Shown here piece after piece: positions 40,913-52,095 of a stretch of DNA of 53,806 bases. A program made the position numbers and the translations under genes. The DNA is from Chara braunii. Taxonomy: Eukaryota; Streptophyta; Charophyceae; Charales; Characeae. Under the pieces are notes generated by a model, which was not told the DNA's origin, did not search any database, and was given only the letters and a program-made list of their open reading frames with translations. How positions within the stretch are numbered: the first letter of the stretch is position 1; each line of letters opens with the position of its first letter. The stretch spans positions 271,575-325,380 of the forward strand of contig BFEA01000710.1 in assembly GCA_003427395.1 (NCBI GenBank). The letters are read 5' to 3'.

Positions 40913-40934
40913 AAATACCCTTGTAAGGGTATTT
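40913..40934. repeat. Perfect palindrome near the insertion's right end
   Basis: AAATACCCTT, two-base loop GT, AAGGGTATTT. It lies nine bases inside the right terminus, so it may be part of the element's end structure. Confidence 0.8.
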
Positions 40935-40947
40935 TGTCCGACACCGA

Positions 40948-41770
40948 CCGTGTCCATTACGCCATGAGGCCATCTTCCTTCTTCTCCTCTTTCTCTCGTT
41001 TACTCTCTCCTCGCTTTTATAGGTAGTCTTCATCATCGTCGTGGTCTTCCCTCTTGAACGCTATGTCTTGTCCGGCTTCCCCTCGCAATGTTCGCATATG
41101 GATGGTCCGTCTCTCTCCTCATCTTTCTCTATGCATTTGTTTCTCATGTTCACGTTAGGAATCGTTTCGGTCATCACTCTTTTTCTTTCGTTTGTCCTTG
41201 CCGTGTTGGTGCTCTGGGATGGCATCATATACCTGGTTCCGGTCCAATCTTTCTACCCCCCCTGAGGTAATCGCAGTAATAGGACTGTTATTGGCCTTGA
41301 TTCTGCTGGTGTGCTTTCGATGGAACTCGCTTTTGACCAATTGCTGGCGACTCTCTCGCCGATGATGCGTTGGAACAGCTTTGTCCTACACTTCAATGGA
41401 CAGTCCTTTTGGGGCATGAACTTTCTATCGTCGACTGCGGAGGGTTGCATTTAGCCCTAGACGGGATGTTTGTCCGCTATACTATGCCCCGTTGGTTTGC
41501 CTCCGTTTTTCGTGATTGCCTGTAAAGCACAGTAATCGCTGTTGCTGGTACCAATCTCGATCTAACTAGCACATCCACGGTCTGTTTCTCTGCAGCGTGC
41601 CCTTGCTGTTGGTACTTCCTGGGCATCGTGCATTAGTTGTTGTCTATTTCTAAGCCTCCTGGCGCTTGGTAGAGTTTACCGATGGAATTGGTGTTTGATT
41701 GAACAAAGCTTGGATTGGGATCGAATTGTAATTCGCTTTTACCCTTCGAGCCGAAAATTTTCTCTCTTTC

Positions 41771-41850
<80 letters not shown>

Positions 41851-42100
41851 CCTCTCTCTCTCCTCCTCCCTCTCTCTCTCTATCTAGTTGTTTTCTGTCG
41901 TATGTAGTTTGCGTCTCATACGGTATTTTTTCCACGTGATTCGTGGTATATTTTCTTCTCACGAGAAGTATAATTGCAGAATTGTTTGGTCCCTTTGCCA
42001 CTTGCTCTTTTGAAAATCTCGTGACCTCTAGCTCTCTCTGTTTCTATGAATATTCGGTTTGATTGGTTTCCCCTCCGACGATGCTATGGCAATTCCTGTT
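40948..42100 (+). mobile_element. Penelope-like element copy 2, resumed part
   Basis: It matches 21827-22980 with very few differences from about 41040 on, including an identical (CT)n tract. Ambiguous N bases in copy 1 (for example 22014, 22034, 22082) have definite bases here. It runs into an assembly gap at 42101. Confidence 0.85.
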
Positions 42101-42916
42101 NNNNNNNNNNNNNNNNNNNNNNNNNNNNNNNNNNNNNNNNNNNNNNNNNNNNNNNNNNNNNNNNNNNNNNNNNNNNNNNNNNNNNNNNNNNNNNNNNNNN
42201 NNNNNNNNNNNNNNNNNNNNNNNNNNNNNNNNNNNNNNNNNNNNNNNNNNNNNNNNNNNNNNNNNNNNNNNNNNNNNNNNNNNNNNNNNNNNNNNNNNNN
42301 NNNNNNNNNNNNNNNNNNNNNNNNNNNNNNNNNNNNNNNNNNNNNNNNNNNNNNNNNNNNNNNNNNNNNNNNNNNNNNNNNNNNNNNNNNNNNNNNNNNN
42401 NNNNNNNNNNNNNNNNNNNNNNNNNNNNNNNNNNNNNNNNNNNNNNNNNNNNNNNNNNNNNNNNNNNNNNNNNNNNNNNNNNNNNNNNNNNNNNNNNNNN
42501 NNNNNNNNNNNNNNNNNNNNNNNNNNNNNNNNNNNNNNNNNNNNNNNNNNNNNNNNNNNNNNNNNNNNNNNNNNNNNNNNNNNNNNNNNNNNNNNNNNNN
42601 NNNNNNNNNNNNNNNNNNNNNNNNNNNNNNNNNNNNNNNNNNNNNNNNNNNNNNNNNNNNNNNNNNNNNNNNNNNNNNNNNNNNNNNNNNNNNNNNNNNN
42701 NNNNNNNNNNNNNNNNNNNNNNNNNNNNNNNNNNNNNNNNNNNNNNNNNNNNNNNNNNNNNNNNNNNNNNNNNNNNNNNNNNNNNNNNNNNNNNNNNNNN
42801 NNNNNNNNNNNNNNNNNNNNNNNNNNNNNNNNNNNNNNNNNNNNNNNNNNNNNNNNNNNNNNNNNNNNNNNNNNNNNNNNNNNNNNNNNNNNNNNNNNNN
42901 NNNNNNNNNNNNNNNN
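42101..42916. other. Assembly gap (816 N)
   Basis: The left edge is retroelement copy 2; the right edge is unrelated. Copy 1 has about 4.7 kb more after this point, so either copy 2 is truncated or the gap is undersized. Confidence 0.9.
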
Positions 42917-43225
42917 AAAGAACTGCCAACCAAACCGCCCCCCCCCAAAAAAAAAAGAAATAAATTTAATTTTCAATTTCTCTTTTCCTCCATTTCTGTT
43001 TTTTCTTTTTTATAATTCCAAAAAATTATTTGTTTCCAAAAAAACAAATATGGGGTTGTAGGGATTAAAATTCCCTACAACGTTATATTTTTTTTGTTTT
43101 TTTTTACCTATTATTTAATTCAGGAAAAATCTTGTAAAATTGGGTCGGCGGCGCGGCCCAGGCCGGCCGCGGACGCGGCCACATATGCGGCCGCCATCCG
43201 AGATCTGGCCCGCGGACGCGTCCGC
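42917..43225. repeat. A-run, GTTGTAGGG hairpin and GC-rich island
   Basis: A perfect hairpin (GTTGTAGGG 43055-43063, CCCTACAAC 43073-43081) lies between A/T runs and is followed by a GCGGCC-rich island (43145-43220). The same order recurs with decay at 48270 and 52990. Confidence 0.65.
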
Positions 43226-43984
43226 GGGTGTTTCATAGCCGTCCTTTTGAGGACCTTCGTCATTTTTGGATTGGTTTTGGGAATTTCATCTTTTGCAATT
43301 CGGAAAACGCATGGGAATTACAGTCGTCTTAGCGAGCTTGTTAGGAATTCGGGTCGACAGCTAGGAATTCCGGAATGAGCAGAACCTGACGTGTCCTTTC
43401 TCGTGCATGAATGTTCTCGACTTCGTCTTGGAAAACACCTTGAATTTTCGTAGGAATCTGAATAAGTATAGGATTTTTTTTCCCGCGCTCGCTCTACGCA
43501 CGGATATGTTACTTGTCAATTCTGAATTAGCTGTAACTGTTTCGGTGCCCTTTTTGCCTTTGCGCCGACGCCATGCATGTGAACCTCCCCTCCCCACCTC
43601 CCTCGCTACCTTCGATACACTCTCACTTCGCGCTCACGCTCCTTCTTTCTCTTTAACCGTTTTCCATCTCTCCTTCGCCTTGTGTGCCTTTTCTCTTTCT
43701 TGATTGTCTGAATCTTGGTTCCATTCCACGCTATCCCTCGCACTCTTCTTCTTCCCACTCTAATCCTTGCGCCGAAATACTATCTCGACTCCCTCTTTCT
43801 TCCCTCTAGCCAAGGAGATGCGCCGTGTAAGAAGGAAATTCCTAATACACGACGATTAGGATTGGCCACGACGGGGCGCTGAAGGATCGGCATGGCTTTC
43901 GACGCGCGATTATCCCCGAACTCCCCTCCACCCCTCCCTACCTCAGTCCTAACCCTTCCTAGTGTCTGTCTCCTTTTCCGCAGC

Positions 43985-43991
43985 TATAAAT
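43985..43991 (+). promoter_or_regulatory. TATA box of the diverged LTR
   Basis: GCTATAAATTCC, matching the GCTATAAATTT of the other two LTRs in position relative to the ORF and the GTGAGT site. Confidence 0.6.
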
Positions 43992-44618
43992 TCCCCAAGC
44001 AGCCCCAAAAAGCTCTCTGTCAACTCATATGCCAGCTTCCGGGAAGCAGTGGCTAGACGGTGCGTGTGAAGGGTGAGTCGAAGAATCTAAACGGGCTGAC
44101 TTTAGTCTTGTCGGCTGTGCGCTGGATCGTCCGCCGGATTGTGAGATCTCGTTCACACTGTGCAGAAACTAAGTTGGCGGGGTGACGATCGCTACGGTGG
44201 ATTAGCACGTGATGGTCGGGATTGTCAGTGCTTATGAGAGATTCGAATTGAGAGTTGAGTGAATGCATGGTCTGGGGCCATGGTGGAATTTTATGGCGGA
44301 AGAGCCTCTCTTTTTTTTGTCCGTCGAGCGTGAGTTTTAATCACTCGGCTTCTAAGCCAGAATTTCCCTTGACAAGATCATCGGTCATTCTGTGCTTGCT
44401 CTCTACTCTTTCCTCGCCTCTGATCTGCGTCTATTCTCCCTCACTCTCTCCTTCTGTCATGTTTTGTTATAATGGATGGATTACAATAACTTTGCTTCTC
44501 TCACTTTGATGTGTGCATGCAGTGGGTCCTATTAGAAAGCTTGTCAAAAGATGGCTGAGATGATGATTGGTTGATCAAATGGATGATCTGGCTACTTAAA
44601 GTGTCAAACGGATGATGT

Positions 44619-45191
44619 ATGATTACATTGATGAGGAAGGATTTTGGTTTTGTTGCCATGTGGACTGACGACCCCAACCCGACCAGGCGCCAACTTTCCG
44701 TACCCCCGCCACTCCCCTTCCCGTACAACGAGGAAAGGATAAGTGTATGCGAGTGGGACGTACGAGAAGTCGTTGCCAAGATCGAAGGGCGTTACTACTT
44801 TCCTCCCGAAACTCGGTATTCAGGAATCGTCGGTGCGGGTCTTGTTATCATCGATACGCACTTTCCGCCCTATTCGTTGTTGTTGCCATTTAACGAGTTG
44901 ATTGTTGTCCCGTGGACGAAAGTGGAGCCTCATTGGCCTAACACTCTGTGCAACGATTGTCGCCGCTTCGACCGTTACCAAACCAAGGGTTTTCACTACC
45001 GCACACGTGGCGAGGACGAGTATAAGGAGAGGGCTACTTTATTGAGGCCCTCCACGTCAGACTCGGAGCTGTGTAACGAGCGCCGACAAGACCTCATCCA
45101 TAAACGGGATACCACGTGTGTACCCGCCCCTTTCCACGCGAAACAAAGAGCGACGACTCGCTGGGAAGTTCAACGATACTTTTTGGATTGA
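44619..45191 (+). CDS. LTR-encoded small protein with CxxC motif, diverged homologue
   Basis: 190 codons, intact. The core matches 7144-7596 and 18104-18595: YYF, then LLLP, VVPW, and HWPNTLCNDCRR against YWPNTFCVNCRR. In the LLLP-to-CRR stretch most codons for shared residues differ at the third base (for example Pro-Asn-Thr as CCTAACACT against CCCAATACG), so the protein, not the DNA, has been kept. The termini differ: this copy has a longer, hydrophilic C-terminus instead of the Pro/Gly-rich one. A likely 3' splice site (TCTCACTTTGATGTGTGCATGCAG, about 44498-44521) lies upstream. With GTGAGT at 44073 it would define a 450-bp leader intron. Function unknown. Confidence 0.6.
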   Translation: MITLMRKDFGFVAMWTDDPNPTRRQLSVPPPLPFPYNEERISVCEWDVREVVAKIEGRYYFPPETRYSGIVGAGLVIIDTHFPPYSLLLPFNELIVVPWTKVEPHWPNTLCNDCRRFDRYQTKGFHYRTRGEDEYKERATLLRPSTSDSELCNERRQDLIHKRDTTCVPAPFHAKQRATTRWEVQRYFLD

Positions 45192-45429
45192 ATTTCCCAC
45201 AGAAGTGAGTCCCATGCACGCCTTTTTCTCCCTTAAACCCGCGCAACAAATGACCTCCTTCTTACTAAGGCCGGACCAACACGGGGGATTTCAGTTTTGT
45301 TTGTGTTCTCATACTCAATTTTTACAAAAAAAATTGGCACACCCTATCTTCTCTGCCTCCTCGGGCCCCTTCCGCGAACCAAAACACTCCGATCGGGAAG
45401 CAGCACAGGGCGTGAGGTTGAGCGTCACA

Positions 45430-46141
45430 CACATGTACTTCCGTGGGAACTGGATATAATGTGTGTAATGTCTGGGCTGGGGGAGATCATCAGAGCGACC
45501 AAAGCCAATAACAACTAGCAACCAACGTCAAGACTTTAGGCCAGCATACAACATCCATGGACCGACCCCCTGAGTGGTGCGCAGACAGCTTTTTCATGAC
45601 GGAAAGGTTGTCTTTTTCGAAGGGACAAATTATGGAGGTACAGATAAGAGCTTACCCTGGGTCTATGCCCTGTGAAAGCAGGGCTAAGTTAGATGAAACC
45701 ATGGGGCTACTCCCACCAAATACTTGAGTAGACTCGGGATATACTATTTGTAGTAAACTCCCCGGGTTACTAAAAGCACTTTCTATCTGCTTTCTCCCAA
45801 ACGGCGCAACTGGGGAGGTTCCACAACTAACCCTGCGCAAGGAGAAAAGGCAGTGTGTAAGAACACTGAGATTCTTTTCATTTTCACGCAGCGCTAACGC
45901 ACACATTTTCCAAGGGCTCCCACCCAGCCCTTTTTCCCGTGGTGCTGGCCTTGCAGGCCATCCTTTCTTAAACCACCAGCACTCGGCCCAGCTATCTATG
46001 TCGAGCCGAAAAACAGGCTCGCCATTTCAAGACGAACTGCCAATACAACAAGAAAATATTGTTTTGACTGGCGGTGCCAGCCTTTTAGGGCCGGTACCCG
46101 TAGCCTCCGAAGTTGCAGTGATGTTCCTTATGACCGAAAGA
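45430..46141. other. Unassigned region
   Basis: No recognisable gene. A minus-strand ORF at 45652-45906 has no known family. AAACCACCAGCACTCGGCC near 45972 belongs to the dispersed repeat family of 4697 and 46142. Confidence 0.4.
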
Positions 46142-46310
46142 TATACTTTCTTCTAGTTAGAGGATCTTATGAAGATAAACAAGATATTTGAAAATCATTG
46201 CAGACAAACATAATAAATGAAGATGATAAGATGAGATTCTTGTTAAACCACCAGTTCTTGGCCCATACATCGGCCCTGGGCATTTCCCGTTAACGCGCCA
46301 CAACTGATGG
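46142..46310. repeat. Dispersed repeat, second copy of 4697-4835
   Basis: Same ordered landmarks as at 4697: TTAGAGGATCTTATGAAGA, AAACAAGATATTT, GCAGACAAACATAATAAAT, AAACCACCAGT and CCCGTTAACGCGCCACAA, with a short extra segment here. Confidence 0.7.
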
Positions 46311-46439
46311 GCTTCGGCCTCGGGGCAGTAGCGGGGCTGGCACGGAACGCCCCAGTGTTTTGTTTCTATATAACTATTAAAGGAAAGATAGGGCAACGTA
46401 AGACGCTTCCCCTGAGCCCAGGGAAAATAAGGGTCGTAG

Positions 46440-46745
46440 GTCGGTTGGATGGAACAGAGGCGGATCCCGCGGCCTCGGCTGCGGCCGAGTTCGCTTGCGG
46501 CCGCACCACGACCAAACGAAGCCGCGTGCCAACAATCTGGGCGTGCGGGCCGCTTGCGCATGTAACCTAGCTCCCCCGCCAAAAAAAATAATACTAATAA
46601 AAAAATGGTGGGGGTCACAGATCAGTAATTTGATTTTAGGATAAGTAAAAAAAAAATAGTTACCCCCAAATCGCGAATAGGAATTTGTGGAGGGGTTGTA
46701 CGTGTAGTGCACCCCCTATTTGGCAAGCAAAAAAAATAAAATTTG
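46440..46745. repeat. GC-rich island followed by A-run module
   Basis: CGGCCTCGGCTGCGGCCG-type sequence, then A-runs, GGTGGGGGT and ACCCCC elements before the CT microsatellite. Same general layout as 19560-19860. Confidence 0.55.
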
Positions 46746-46748
46746 TGA

Positions 46749-47226
<478 letters not shown>

Positions 47227-47229
<3 letters not shown>

Positions 47230-47500
47230 CACTGCCGCCGAATTGCCCGAAGACGAAGAAGAGGAAGAAGAAAAAGAAGAAGAAGAAGAAGAAGAACATG
47301 AACAAGAAGCAAAAAAACATGAAGGAGCAAAGAAAAAAAAAAAGAATAAAAGAAGAAGAAGATGAAGAATAAAAAGAAAACGATGAAGGGAAAAAAAAAA
47401 AGGAAGGAAGAAGAAGTAAAGAAAAAACATCAACGAAAAAAATAAATAGAAAAAATTGCAAAGATGAAAAAAAAGAAGAAGAACAAGAAGAGGAAAAAAC
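47227..47500. repeat. GAA/AAG-rich tract
   Basis: Purine-rich simple sequence; Glu/Lys ORFs across it are compositional. Confidence 0.85.
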
Positions 47501-47624
47501 AAAACTACCTACTTGTCTTTTAAGGAGGACTCTTACTCCATATCAGTCATGAAAAAAATGGGGACAAAAAAGTCATTCTTTTGTTTTAGTAATTTTTATT
47601 TTTTAATTGTTAATCTTGGCTACC

Positions 47625-47960
47625 GGCCGGGCCGTCCGGGTCAACCTACTTTCCAGGCGGCCCGGCCGTACAAGGATTAGGGAAGGTCTTAAAACTGACA
47701 TTTTGTTAAAACTGACATTTTTTTCTAAATTCACGAAAGTGAACTTAGTCAAAATTTCATTGCTCATCGGGTGAGAAAGTGGTTATCTCACTTTGTCCAT
47801 CTGATGTACCTCAACGTAAAGTGTCGTTAACATACATCCGATAGTCAGATCGTGGGGAGTCGCCATGACTCCCGATGATGGGATCATCCGACATCATGAG
47901 GACAAAAAAACACTAAAAAATGTTGTTTTTTTGTACGCTCAATTTCGTGAATTAAAAAAA
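47625..47960. repeat. GC hairpin and short inverted repeats
   Basis: CGGCCGGGCCG pairs with CGGCCCGGCCG (about 47627-47669). AAAACTGACATTTT occurs twice. GGGAGTC-GCCAT-GACTCCC forms a hairpin at 47856-47874. Confidence 0.6.
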
Positions 47961-48039
47961 AAAATGTCTGTTTTAAAGAAAATTCAGTTCTAACAAAAAC
48001 AAAAACAAAAAAAAATCCAAAAAATCCAAAAAACAACAA

Positions 48040-48426
48040 TGTTATGCAGAAAAATAAACTGAACAATTTTTGCCTCAGTGTCACATCGAAATTGTTTACC
48101 AAATTTAAAATACAAAATTAAATTAAAAACTAAGTTTTATTTTTTTATTTTTTTATTTCGTTCGGGCTCGGCCGGAAAAAAGACCCACTCCGGTAGCCTA
48201 GTTTTAACCAATTTTTGTTTTTCGTTTTTTTAAAATAATATATAAAGTCAAATTAAAAAACAAAAAAGTGTTGTAAGGTTTTGCAAACCTTAAAAACCTA
48301 CAACCATGTATATGTATATATGCAGGGTAACTGGCGTTCGGGACGGGCCGAATGCCCGAACCTGAACGCCCGAACGTATGGGACCCCTTAGGGATGCGTT
48401 CGGTCGTTCAGGCCGATCGCGGACCC

Positions 48427-48457
<31 letters not shown>

Positions 48458-49840
48458 ATTAACAAATCTGAAAAAAAAAATGTTATGGAGAACAACAAAT
48501 TAAACAAGATTTGCTTAAGTATTACATCCGAATTCCTTACCAAATTTGAAATAAAATTAAAATACGGAAAACAAATACTAATAATAAAAATAAATAAAAG
48601 TTAAAAGAGAATTAAATTTAGTGAGTGCGCGAGCATGTTTTCGACACCGCCATCTTTGGCGATTTTTTTTTTTTTTTTTTTGACATAGCTAAATGCCCTG
48701 AAAATTTACAGATGTGTACTTCACATAATACAAAACCCACTAAAAAAGTTACAAAAAATAATTAAATTGCTTAGAGTCTTTAGACCCCGAACTAAAGTGA
48801 AAACAAAAAGTAAAAAGTGAAACAATACGTGGGCGAGCATTTTTTGACACCGCCATCTTTGGCGATTTTTAATTCTTTTTTTGCTTGGCCAAATGACTTG
48901 ACAATTTACAGGCATGTACCTCACGTCATAAAAAACTCACAAAAAACAATTCAGAAAAAAATTATTATTTTTAGGCCCCGAAATATTTTTTGGTGGGGGT
49001 CGAACGCCATCGGGTTAGGACCCCGTACGGGACCCCGAACGCCCGTACGTACGGAGGTCTGCCCGGGGACCTCCTTACGTACGGGCTGGTGACCCTGTAT
49101 ATATGTATTAGACGATATATATAGAGAGAGGGTTGCCGATGTTCGGGACAGGCTGAACGCCCAAAACCGAACGCCCGACCGTTCGGCCGAAGCCGAACCT
49201 CCCCCCCCGTAAAAAAAAAACAAAGATATGTTATGTAGAAGAATAAAACAAACAATATTTGCCTCAACGTTACATCCATGTTCTTTACCTAATTTGAAAT
49301 AATATCAAATACGAAAAATAAATAATATTAATAAAAATTAGAAAAAAAAAAACGAGAATGAAATTATTAAGTGGGCGAGCACGTTTTTGACACCGCTGTT
49401 TTTGGCAATTGTTCATTTTTTTTTGGCTCTCATAAATGTCATGAAAATTTATACATGTGTATCTTACATATTAGAGAATCTACAAATAAAGTTTGGAAAA
49501 AAAAAATATTTTTTTTCATGCCCCAAAATAATGGAAAAACAAAAAGTGAAAAGAAAAAAAAAACAAATTAGTGAGTGGGCAAACAAGTTTTGACACCACC
49601 ATCTTTGTCGATTTTTATTTTCTTTTGGCTCAACAGAATGGCTTCAAACTCAAGGGGGAGATACCTTACATCACAAAGAGCTCACAAAAATAATTCAGAA
49701 AAAAAAAAAAATATTTAGGGGCAAAAATATTGTTTTGTAGGGTCCGAACCCCTTCAGGTTTTCGGACCTCGTACGGAAACCCGAACACCCGAACGTTCGG
49801 GGGTCAGCTTAGGGGCCTCTGCATGTTCGGCCAGTCAACC

Positions 49841-49860
<20 letters not shown>
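48040..49860. repeat. ~743-bp tandem array with hairpin-plus-T-run modules
   Basis: ATGTTATG(C/G/T)AG landmarks lie near 48040, 48480 and 49229. The module GTGGGCGAGCA...GACACCGCCATCTTTGGCGATTTTT is at about 48626, 48828, 49370 and 49570, giving spacings of about 202, 542 and 200 bp (743 bp between equivalent copies). TTCGGG/CCCGAA-rich segments and CCTGTATATAT sit between. Confidence 0.75.
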
Positions 49861-49875
<15 letters not shown>

Positions 49876-50516
49876 GAAAAAAAGTAGGCCTCCGGGCCAC
49901 GCCCCAGGCCGATGTTTCCGATCGTGGCGGTCAATTTGCCCATGGCCTAGGCCGTGGGTATCACATAGGACAGAGGTTGTGTCGTGTTTCACATGTTTTT
50001 TTTTTTGTCAGGCGGGACCACTCGTTCGTACGTTTTTTTGGGGGGGGCGCTTAGTATAGTTTGTGTTGGCGCAACTTTATAAACGAGGTCAGTTTTCTTG
50101 CGGATTTGTTTCACGCCGCGTCGTGGATTGCAGAAAGTGTTGTCCGCCAACTGTCGGGCAGATTCAACCAGGCAGTGTATACTTTCATGTTCTAAGTGAA
50201 GATTAATTGGAGTTTTCTTATGCTATTGATTGAAATAGTGTGCGGCCAGCCACGGGGTGGGACCCCACAACGACGTTGAAAATTTTTGCTTTCCCATGTG
50301 CTTCCGGGGATGGCATTCGCCAACGGAGAACTGGGGTTAGAGGGGATCCCACCGCGTCTGTGTTGCGAGGCACTTCTGTTTCGTTTGGTTTCCCAATGAG
50401 GAAAGCGAGGCAAAAGTTGTCTTTCAGGAAAGGACTTGCAAGTGGGATTGAAATGGGCTTGGACCTAGGAACCATGTGGTGTGTTCTGACAGCCACTTGC
50501 AAAGTCATTTGGTGAT
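49861..50516. other. Unassigned region left of the transposase remnant
   Basis: A TA run (49843-49873) and no recognised gene. It may contain the 5' part of the decayed Harbinger-like element, but I could not read a transposase there. Confidence 0.35.
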
Positions 50517-50999
50517 GTGCGGCACCGTGTGCAGTATCGGGTCCATTTGAGGGAGACACACGAGGCCCATGAAGTGGTGTACGATGGTTGCCACTCGGTC
50601 GCGAGGAGTTGTATCGAGCGTACGTTCGCCCTCTTGGAAGGGGTATGGAGGAAGGTTTTGAGACATCGGATTGGCAACATGAAAACGATTTACAAGGAAT
50701 TCCTCGCCATCTGCATCTTGCACGGCATGATGGTGGATATGAGAATAAACGTGAATTTGGACGAGGTGGACTCCGACGATGACGACGACCAACCGGGGGA
50801 TTGCAACAGTTGGAACGTCCGACGGCATAGGGTCCAACCTCCTCAACAACCGCCTCACCTCAACCCTCACGTGACATATACGGGATTAGAGAGGGGAACC
50901 AAGATCAAGCGAGGCTGGTGTCCCACGTCACTCACCATGTCCGGCTGCAGAACTCACCACCTTCCAACCCGTGGAAACAATCGCGGCCAGCCCAATTGA
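50517..50999 (+). pseudogene. PIF/Harbinger-like transposase, C-terminal remnant
   Basis: Translation reads RETHEAHEVVYDGCHSVARS, then IERTFALLEGVWRKVLRHRI and KEFLAICILHGMMVDMRINV. This is the end of the DDE_Tnp_4 catalytic domain of PIF/Harbinger transposases, where the last acidic catalytic residue sits in the (I/V)ERTFG-like motif. The residues after about 90 are Pro/Arg-rich and probably not original. The N-terminal half with the first two Asp residues is missing, so it is a fragment that cannot act alone. No terminal inverted repeats were identified. Confidence 0.7.
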
Positions 51000-51000
51000 A

Positions 51001-51002
<2 letters not shown>

Positions 51003-51044
<42 letters not shown>
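51003..51044. repeat. (CT)n microsatellite
   Basis: CTCTCT run directly after the transposase remnant. Confidence 0.9.
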
Positions 51045-51047
<3 letters not shown>

Positions 51048-51274
51048 ATACCGAGATTTGAATCTATTTCTATTTGTTCTCATCCATCTATCTATCCATG
51101 TTGCGAAGTTCTGATCTATGTATACATTTTGAATCCAGTCGCACTTACATCATGTGCCCATGATGATATGGTTGTGTGATGGTCGCAGATGCTCACGGTT
51201 TTCTTTGGGGAAGAAGTTGGCTGTTCGCATCTTCATTTAAAGGTTCATAGACGGGAAGAATACATACACATTGT

Positions 51275-51485
51275 GTTTCAATATACTGATAGATAGATAA
51301 AGTTGATAAACAAGTCGATGGATAGAAACACACGTAGATACATACATACTCAGATAGATAGATAGATAGATACGGTGATGCATGGACACATAGATTGGCA
51401 GATAGATGGGTAGATGGGAAGATATATGGATAAATGGATAAAAACACAGATGAAAACATAGATGGATGATAGATAGGTAGATACA
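51275..51485. repeat. Degenerate (GATA)n/(GATG)n tract
   Basis: Imperfect GATA units over about 200 bp. Tyr/Leu/Ser ORFs on the minus strand are artefacts. The flanks 51045-51274 and 51486-51920 show no gene. Confidence 0.8.
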
Positions 51486-51920
51486 CAATCCTATTACCGC
51501 TAGACCTTTTTTTTTCGGGGGCAGGAGTGCACCCGCCATGATCCTCCGACCGCGACCTTGCACTTCAACAGGATGACAAGTCGGAGTTTCAAAGGAGGAT
51601 TGAGGGATAGAGGGAATGGGGATGTCAAGATAGGGTACGAGCCTACTTCGAAAACCGATGCTCCTCGTTGAAATGGCCAGGTAGTTTGGAGCAGACTGTT
51701 ACAAGAACCCTTCCAACGAGACGGCCTAGGATAACCTGGGAAAGCCTGGGATGAATCGAGACAGTCGTACAGACTTTTTCCAACAGGAAGCTTACCATTA
51801 CTGCTTGACCCTGTTATTTTTCCCTTTCTGAACTGTGGCTAGTGTTGGGACAGACTGATCTGCCGAGGTTACTTAACAGGAATATTTGCATCTATGTTAT
51901 GATCCCTCCGTTTTTTTAAG

Positions 51921-52095
51921 GCCTCTTACGTAGGACAGACAAGGAGGCGAGTCGAGGAAAGATGGAGGGAACACTGTAGGATTGCGGGGAAGACCGTTTT
52001 CTGAAGTACAGAAGTAGCTTTACAAGAAAGGGTGTTATTCATACACGATGATTCTAATCTCTTATGGAAAGAAGAAGAATTTGAAGGAAATTGAA
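51921..52095 (+). pseudogene. GIY-YIG nuclease remnant (retroelement endonuclease)
   Basis: The frame from 51921 reads ASYVGQTRRRVEERWREHCR then IAGKTVF, a TGA, and STEVALQERVLFIHDDSNLL followed by WKEEEFEGN. YVGQT followed by Arg-rich sequence and W(R)EH is the second half of the GIY-YIG fold, as used by Penelope-like elements and by some repair nucleases. The GIY part upstream and the rest of the element are not recognisable. It could be the endonuclease of a decayed retroelement of the type at 20306-27655, whose own copy shows none. It could also be from an unrelated family. Confidence 0.55.

Larger units (their letters stand above)
29170..40943. mobile_element. 11.8-kb insertion splitting retroelement copy 2
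   Basis: Copy 2 breaks after CCGG (29166-29169) and resumes at CCGTGTCC (40948) after CCGA (40944-40947). Copy 1 has CCGG only once there. The inserted DNA starts TGTCG and ends CGACA, so TG...CA-type inverted ends plus a 4-bp target duplication with one mismatch are implied. I find no long terminal direct repeats, and no transposase or RT inside, so it is either a decayed or non-autonomous large element, or an element that later gained satellites. Confidence 0.6.
43226..45429 (+). mobile_element. Diverged LTR of the same gypsy family (solo or partial)
   Basis: It aligns loosely with the LTRs of the 5429-18752 element: AGGAAT...ATAGGATTTTT...CCCGCGC (about 43450), TATAAAT at 43985, GTGAGT at 44073, and the small ORF. 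It then has TTGGCACACCC, CACTCCGATCGGGAAG and GGCGTGAGGTTGAGCGTCACA at the end (45429). The 5' boundary is not resolved. No internal region follows, so it is solo or cut. It is older than, or from a different subfamily to, the complete element. Confidence 0.65.

Noticed and set aside
29170-40943. Calling the 11.8-kb insertion an LTR retrotransposon
   Set aside because: TG...CA ends and a 4-bp flank duplication fit, but no direct terminal repeats, PBS or pol sequence were found.
42028-43061. 300-residue ORFs across 42101-42916
   Set aside because: Almost entirely N; no sequence evidence.
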